From assembly GCA_037903475.1 (NCBI GenBank), contig JBAJFG010000039.1, positions 1,240,001 to 1,304,000 on the forward strand: 64,000 nt of DNA, given 5' to 3'. The notes beneath the pieces were generated by a model that was not told the origin of the DNA, searched no databases, and was given only the letters and a program-made list of their open reading frames with translations. Positions 57,637 through 64,000 of the stretch are shown in pieces. The stretch is from Ancylostoma caninum (Eukaryota; Nematoda; Chromadorea; Rhabditida; Ancylostomatidae). The position numbers and the translations under genes are program-made. How positions within the stretch are numbered: position 1 is the first letter of the stretch; every line of letters begins with the position of its first letter.

Positions 57637-60600
57637 CTAACGTTCAGATATTTGCACACTGGAGCTCCTTGTAACAAACACTCTTGCCATGTTCGCACCC
57701 ATCTTCGAGGCGGAGATTATTGCTGCCTGAATGGAAATACAATTTTTCACAAACAACAAAGCAAATATGTAATCAGGGTTTAGTAGAAATTCCAATAATA
57801 AGCCAGTAATTCGGGGAGGCTGATGTCTTTGACAACATCGACAACAATTCCCCTTCATTCTTTATAAGACGGTGCAAAGTCATCTAAAATTTTTTTGAAC
57901 AGTAATTTCTTGTTAAAATTGGGAGGTTGTTATTTTTTTCTCATGGAGTCTGATCAAAGTGTTCATTTAGAAGCCTGGAAGAGGCTTCTGGCAAAAGAAA
58001 ATCGAGGAATTTTTAGGTTCAAAAAATTATCACATTGACTTCGGTGACTTCTGGACAAGAAGTAAGTTCGATGCCTCCATGTCTTGTTGTTCGGGCCTGT
58101 CTCCTTTCCGTTCACACCTACGGACATGGACGGGATTTAGCCTCCCGACAAGATGGGCGAGACTGGTGCGCAAAGATTTCGGGAACTGGCGGCAGAGAAT
58201 TTCAAAAATGTGGATGGGCATTTACCGTGGCATGTGGGACCACATGAGACAATAGAGACAGTTGGTGTGAGCGTGAGAGTGATATTTATCAAGTGTCTGC
58301 CCTGAGCATAAATAGAGCCCTTCTCATAAAAGCGGAATGTTTGCGTGAATGCAGAAACGCGCTGGGACTTGAACGATTGTTACGGAGAGAAGTGCCTAGA
58401 GTTAGATGGTCGTGTAATTCTCGTCGCTATTCTGTGAATGCGACGCTATGAAACCGCGCGCTCAATCTGTCTTCTCGACAAGGACTGTAATGTTTATGGC
58501 AGCACCCACGGGAAATCACGTCTTCGAGATTGTAGCGGAATATTAGATTTTTGACTATAAGGCGTATGAGTGAAGTGTCCAATCCCGCCAAAACTCATGC
58601 AAAACTGTTCTCCGAAGCTACTGTCTTGAAAGCTTAGAGCAGCGCGATCGAGTTAAACGTATGGGTTGAAAAAAAATTGCATACGGTAATTATAAGAACT
58701 AGATAATTTAGATATACACAACATTTGAGAAATTGGATCTTCTGAGTGAGAAGAAGGGTTTATAGAGGCTAATAATAAGTGAAGAAGAAGTAAAGGGAAG
58801 GAGGCAGAGGATGAAAATTCAATTTCGATAGAAACGTGTTATGAAAATGGTAATATGAAGGACTCCCACTAGGAATCATTGCCTAATCAGCTGACAGTTG
58901 CTATTTTTCGCGCTTCAAGCATGATTTTGGAGCTCGGTTTTAGCATGAGAACTCTTAATACTTAATGCTTAGTGATCCTGCTGACTCAGGTATTACCTGT
59001 TATTACTCGTGGTGGAAGAAGTTCTAATTGGTACTCTTATTGCAAAATTGACCCCACAATCGGTGGATCACGATTGGGTCAAGATCAAGAAGCAAAATTT
59101 TCGTGGGGGTGAGTGTACGGTTTGGAGTAATCACGACTACCACAAGTAATCCCTATCACGACTACCACCCATAGTTTCTTGTAGTATCTAAAATGTATGA
59201 AAATTACAGGACAGCAGAATATCAAAAATTTGAGGTTTTCGAAGGTCGGAATCTTACTCATTCCTTTGTTAGACCAGCGTAAACAATAGAAGTCTTTCTT
59301 CCCAATTTTAGCAACTGAATGAAAAATTAATACATGTAAGCTTACATTGAGCTTTCCAACAGAAGAAGATGCGTAATTCCCTTTACACAGCATCGCGTGA
59401 ATTTCTTTGCGAATTGCTTTATTCATGGAAATATACACAAAGCCGTGGACACCTTCAAAACGTTGATAATTCAATTCCCATTCAAGTTGCCTTGCTATTT
59501 TGTTCTTACCATGGCTCATCTGCCAGACCACGTTTGCTCCAACGACCACATATCGTGGTGACTCAAAAAAATTCATGTAGACATAAAGAAGCGACGCTGT
59601 AGTAGTACTAGCACATATACAAAGAGATTGAAAAAATAGCTGAAAATTTCGTAATGAACGGCTAGGTTGTCAAGAATTATTCCGCAAACATCAATTGATT
59701 TTCAGTTTTTTTTTCTTTCTTTAAGAAAGGACGGATTGGTACATGCTCTTCCCTGCAGTAATTCTTCTTAAAGTCCCTGAGAGCAACAGCCTGGGAGCTA
59801 ACCTCCAATTGAAATGGAGCTGAAGAAGCAGTGTTTGAGCCCTTTTGCTAAAAAATGAAGTCCTCAACAGGTGGACGATGACGAAGCCCCGAAACAGTGG
59901 CAGAAACAGGAACAACATCAAATGAAGCAAAAGACGAGTTTGTAGTGAACTGCAGCAGAAATCTTCCCTTTCAAGATGTTATTAAAATAATTGGAAACTT
60001 CGTTGTGTGAACATAGCGTTGCTCGATAAAATGGATATTTTAACCCTGCACCTCGTTTAGCCACATTTCGTACTCCAGACACTCCACAGCCTGGAGCGAC
60101 TAAGCTAGGAGGCTCTGCCTCATTCATCGTAGTCAACAAACCGCTCGCTCACTAACTATCACTTCCCCGAGCACCTGAACGACTTCTTCCGAAAAAATTT
60201 CCACGAAGTCTGAAGAGATACCAAAATTGCCTTCCGGAAGTTCATCGAGCTTGGAAGGCCCCACTGACTACATCCGACTAATTGTTAAGGATTTGCGGAA
60301 TACAAAATTTTCAAGCCTTTCTAAAAAGATTAGCGTTATGTTGAAACGGGTTATCGGGTTCGGAATCAAAGGCATGAGAACGCGCATTATTCTTGCATCA
60401 ACCTAATAATTCCGACAAGTTCATCTCTGAAAAGACAGTTGCCCGTTTCTTGGTGCTTGTATGGGATCTCCTTTCTTCTCTCATTCCTCACTTGCCCTTT
60501 GGAACCAACGCGACTTTCTGGACATTTCTGCTTCTTAGTTCGTCCTCAAATCTGAGCGCTCTGCTTCCCTCAGAAGGCGGTAGTTTGCTCACTCGCGCTG

Positions 60601-62526
60601 CCACGAATCACCCTTGTGCGCACCTATGTCTCCCTTTGAATCCCCTTGAATCTACCATTTTAACAAAAATAAGGCAAAACGTCTTTCTGTTACAAATATT
60701 CACAGTGACAACATACTGATAACTGCATCTTTTTGAACCTGCTGCTGGTCGACTTATTATTGATCGCCACGTATATACAAAGGACAGTGTAGAACGTTAC
60801 GAGAGTAACCACAATTGTTATGTTGTGTATCGGAAGGAAAATTGAAGTGTAGTACGACATCTCCTGAAAGTAGTGATTACCGCACAACATGTGCACAAAT
60901 GTATATAGGTGCTAATTTTCCCTTGTATTTGTGGAGCACTCTTGATGTTTTTACTTTTGGAACTTTCTTAAGGATAATGGTTGGCTCAAAAGCTACTCAG
61001 CATTAATGAAAGAGTTATCACACAGCGGAGAAGGTAGTCTGTTTCAAAAGATAACTGAAAAAGGTTGCCGAATTCTTGGACAATTCCGTGGTTTGAAGAT
61101 CCTACCAATTATGAACATTACGATAATTTTTTGTGACGTGGCTGTCAGGTTGTACTATTTGAAGTTGAATATAAGATGTAGTAAAACCTATTGAAGTAGA
61201 TAAAGAAAACCGCTACACGTAATGGAACTGTTTTCTGCACGAAACCACAAAATAGCTCACCCATAATATATCGTCTGATATTAGGGGAGCGAAGAAATAT
61301 GATGCAATTGTGGAGTTGAAGAGGTTAGGACGTGTGAGAAATAATCTAGCAACCATGTACGTGAAGCTAAGAAGCATCCAGAAAAACACACATTTTCCAT
61401 TTTCCTAAGTTATTTAGATTTAATAAAACTTGGGTTGTAATAACTGAGCAATGTGAGAAAACTACCCCGGAATATAAACCGGATCTTCGTGGTGAATGGA
61501 AGCATTTCAACTGCCCTGTTCAAAGCAAGAATCACACAGTTCAGTGAAGCACCGTTCCACACACCTGAAATTTTGCACTCTATTCAAACTGGTTAACTAG
61601 ACGGGAGCAGCATTTGCAAGCTAGTGATACAAATGCCACTTTGGTCGTTTGACCGTTGGTATCGAGAAGAAAATGATGAGAAATGAAAACTATAGTTGAC
61701 ACACTTACTCCATACTAGGTGTCCTGCTATCTGTTCTATAACTGGATCTGAGCAGAAAACGGAGCCCCTCTGAAAAGCTCTACTCAAGCCAAAAATATTA
61801 TTAATTTGAATCAAACAATGTAGCTTACAAAATGAAAATAGGCGGCGATGAAAGAACCAACGATTAAATCCAGCACGTCAACAATGCCATTGTAGAACAT
61901 TAGCTGATAACATGGGATTTTTATAAGAGGTCCTCGGTACATCGCAATCAAACAAAGAACATAGACTGTCTAAAGCACATTTTCTGTAGATTATGCAGTC
62001 TAATTGGAGTGCACCACAACATTACAAATGATTGGAATTTGTTACACTGAGACAATAGCTCAGTTCGCCTCTTCGCTAGTCGTGAAACCTCTCATAACTC
62101 GTCAGCTGGGCGCTAAATTGCTAGAAAGAAGCAGATAGTCCACAGGGTTTAAAGACGAAATTACTGTACTACTACTTAATTAGGGGTAAGAAATTACTGC
62201 ACTACTACTCAATTAGGGGTAAGAAATTTCTGTACTACTACTCAGTTAGGGGTAATTTTCATGGAAATTCTACATAAATGGAAAGCTGTTCCTGCAAATG
62301 CAAATGCAGTAGCCCCTACATGCAAGCACCAACTATCCAATCAATCATAGCTAAAATTCATCAGCCAGAAAAAAAAAACTACCAGAAAAATTGCTCCAGT
62401 AATAGCGAAGTACATTCCCTGGATTTCGTTTACAGTACCCCTTGATAACCATTCAGCAACGGTTCTCGAGCTGCAGTTATAGTCGTGCTCATCAATTATC
62501 CATGGCCAATTGAGGTAGAAGGACAT
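57637..62526 (-). pseudogene. SRT chemoreceptor, copy 2, with a frameshift in exon 5
   Basis: Nine exons correspond one-to-one with copy 1: 62526-62383, 61969-61829, 61769-61709, 61564-61466, 61404-61261, 60863-60717, 59639-59510, 59452-59346, 57726-57637. Eight have exactly the same length as their partner. Exon 5 is 144 nt instead of 137: the start GGAAAAT is tandemly duplicated (GGAAAATGGAAAATG), which shifts the frame and brings a TAG after about 14 codons. No alternative AG acceptor or GT donor nearby restores phase. The other exons keep all SRT motifs (YNCSSRTVAEWLSRG, QIAGHLVW, LALNRAVEM, HNITIVVTLV, GANVVWQMSHG), so decay is recent, or the 7 bp is a sequencing error. Exon 9 keeps SSSVQ near its end. 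The next stretch upstream is homologous to that of copy 1. Confidence 0.85.
62157..62255. repeat. Three-copy tandem repeat, 33-bp unit
   Basis: Three consecutive units of GAAATTACTGTACTACTACT followed by TAATTAGGGGTAA with one to three changes each, in intron 1 of SRT copy 2. No such array is present at the same point in copy 1. Confidence 0.9.
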
Positions 62527-64000
62527 CTCTCAATTCGCTGGAAGCCTGAAAGCAGACTTCATATGTCATACTCATGTAGCAAAAATATGTGGAGTAACCC
62601 AGACGACCGAAATGCCGAACTGTTCTTATTTACAGTATGAGAAAAGCTAGGAGATTGATCTAGTTTTCCCAGCCCTTCATCTTCATTCAAGCAATTAAAA
62701 TTGGTCGAGGATTCAGCAGCAAAGCTGTCTTGAAGTAAACAGTTGCCGCCTTTGGTTGTGATGGTCTCTTCAACCTTCAATACTTATATTACTCAGAAAA
62801 CAGTTTTTGCGAAATTCTTTGAGTGCGAAGCTTCTATAATATTCTTTTTGGTTCCTAGTAGTCGAGCGAGATCAGGAAGACAGTGGCCAACGTTTCGAGT
62901 TCTAGTGTCCACCATGATAAAGTTTGAATGGGATAAGCTTCCCGCCAGAAAAATCTGAATGAAAGAGCAGCCATGATTATTAGATGGCAGCAACGATTAT
63001 ATAATAGCATTGTTTCGCATGAGGAGGTCAAAGAAAAACAGGATTGATGCTCCAAGTGTGTTCTGTTTTATACCAGTTAATGTTACTTTCTATGGTTAAG
63101 GGCTAAATCCAAACATATCTCGAATCTAGTGTCTACGATCTACCTGATCATTGATTTTATGATATATCGATGACAAAATGAAATGAAGGAATAGGCATTG
63201 CTTACAACAAGTATATAAGACATGTTGGTGGGCTACATAAGGATTAGACTGGCATTTGTGGACCCTTGAAATGATTCTAAGCATGAGATAAGTGATTATA
63301 AATGTAATGCATAATTATGAAGATAAAGCAGGGATTCTTACGATTTATTGTCTATTGTTCCTAGCCTACATTTATTTTCCTTCTTCTAGCCATCACGTTA
63401 CGTGGAAAAGCATAAATTAGTTTATAATGGTCAGGTTTGGTGGTAAAAAAAGCTCAGATGTAGTCACACAAAAATAGAATCGGACAAGAATTTCCGTTTG
63501 AGGATCAGATGGTACGCGACCGGAATGATAGGAGTGAAAACTTATTGCACATAATGAGAAGACACATCTTTGGTTCTGTGAAGCTGAGGTTAAATTGAGG
63601 GAAGGGAAAACCGACGTTGTGGAAGTCTGGCAATTGGTGAACGACTATGGAATCGCTAAGATATACAAAGCAATAATCATTTTCATTCCTTGGAACAAGG
63701 CTATTTAAAGATCTCAAACGGCATGCGTTAAAATTACACATCACTTCACGCATCTAATGAGTAAGCTTTAATGTTTGATTAGTAGACTCATGGGTTGCTG
63801 AGCTAACGACCAGCCTGTGCTAGACGCTCCCTCTAGGCCTGCATCTGCCGGTCATGGCCCTCCTTTTGTTCTGACGCAAGCATTATGTAATTCACGTAAA
63901 GCATAGTCCATGGCGTCGCCTTCTGGAGGCCTCTCGTGACAGCATCCATAATGAGGAAAGAGAGGAGCGTTGAGAAGTCTAACCCGCTCGTATCGTGCGA
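62527..64000. other. Upstream flank of SRT copy 2, no further gene
   Basis: No coding exon recognised. Parts are homologous to the upstream flank of SRT copy 1 (53-54.2 kb). The last 200 bp contain short GC-richer stretches without clear features. Confidence 0.45.

Noticed and set aside
1..64000. CRISPR arrays, bacterial operons, rRNA genes
   Set aside because: None present; the short tandem arrays lack spacer structure and the genome is eukaryotic.

Overview
The window reads as nuclear DNA of a clade V (strongylid or hookworm-like) nematode. The evidence is the spliced gene structures with short introns and GT..TTTCAG borders, a serpentine receptor class T (SRT) gene pair, an exact copy of the 22-nt nematode SL1 leader, a eukaryotic initiator tRNA, nematode GYGGW-type secreted peptides, and abundant degraded transposons and small inverted-repeat elements. 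Genes are sparse. I rebuilt them exon by exon from splice sites and reading phase, because almost none is visible as a long open frame.

Layout. 1-5.2 kb: no gene recognised. 5.37-5.86 kb (+): a Gly/Met/Tyr-rich small protein gene whose 5' end is unresolved. 5.9-22.9 kb: a transposon graveyard holding several MITE-like inverted-repeat elements, a TTAA-flanked element, a Penelope-like fragment with a GIY-YIG-type domain (15.9 kb) and a deleted APE-type LINE (19.4-21.7 kb). 22.9-31.0 kb (+): a complete eight-exon beta-1,4-galactosyltransferase family gene (354 aa, type II membrane protein) with unusual residues at the donor-specificity position and possible nested exons in one intron. 32.97-33.29 kb (+): a three-exon secreted peptide gene of the GYGGW type (67 aa). 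34.4-34.9 kb: a second Penelope-like fragment. 35.9-40.2 kb (-): a complete eight-exon DHRS7-like short-chain dehydrogenase (325 aa). 44.49 kb (+): initiator tRNA-Met. 45.70 kb: the SL1 22-mer. 46.0-51.4 kb (-): a complete nine-exon SRT chemoreceptor (351 aa). 55.49-56.74 kb: a mariner element with both terminal inverted repeats, TA target sites and a broken transposase. 57.6-62.5 kb (-): a second SRT copy with identical exon lengths except for a 7-bp tandem duplication in exon 5 that shifts the frame.

How the genes relate. There is no sign of an operon. The two SRT copies arose by tandem duplication of a block larger than the gene, since similarity continues into the upstream flanks at 53-54 and 63.4-63.7 kb. 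The two glycine-rich peptide genes lie 27 kb apart on the same strand and may be distant relatives in epidermal defence or cuticle. The glycosyltransferase and dehydrogenase are independent housekeeping or membrane enzymes. Function calls rest on motif recognition only; no database search was run.
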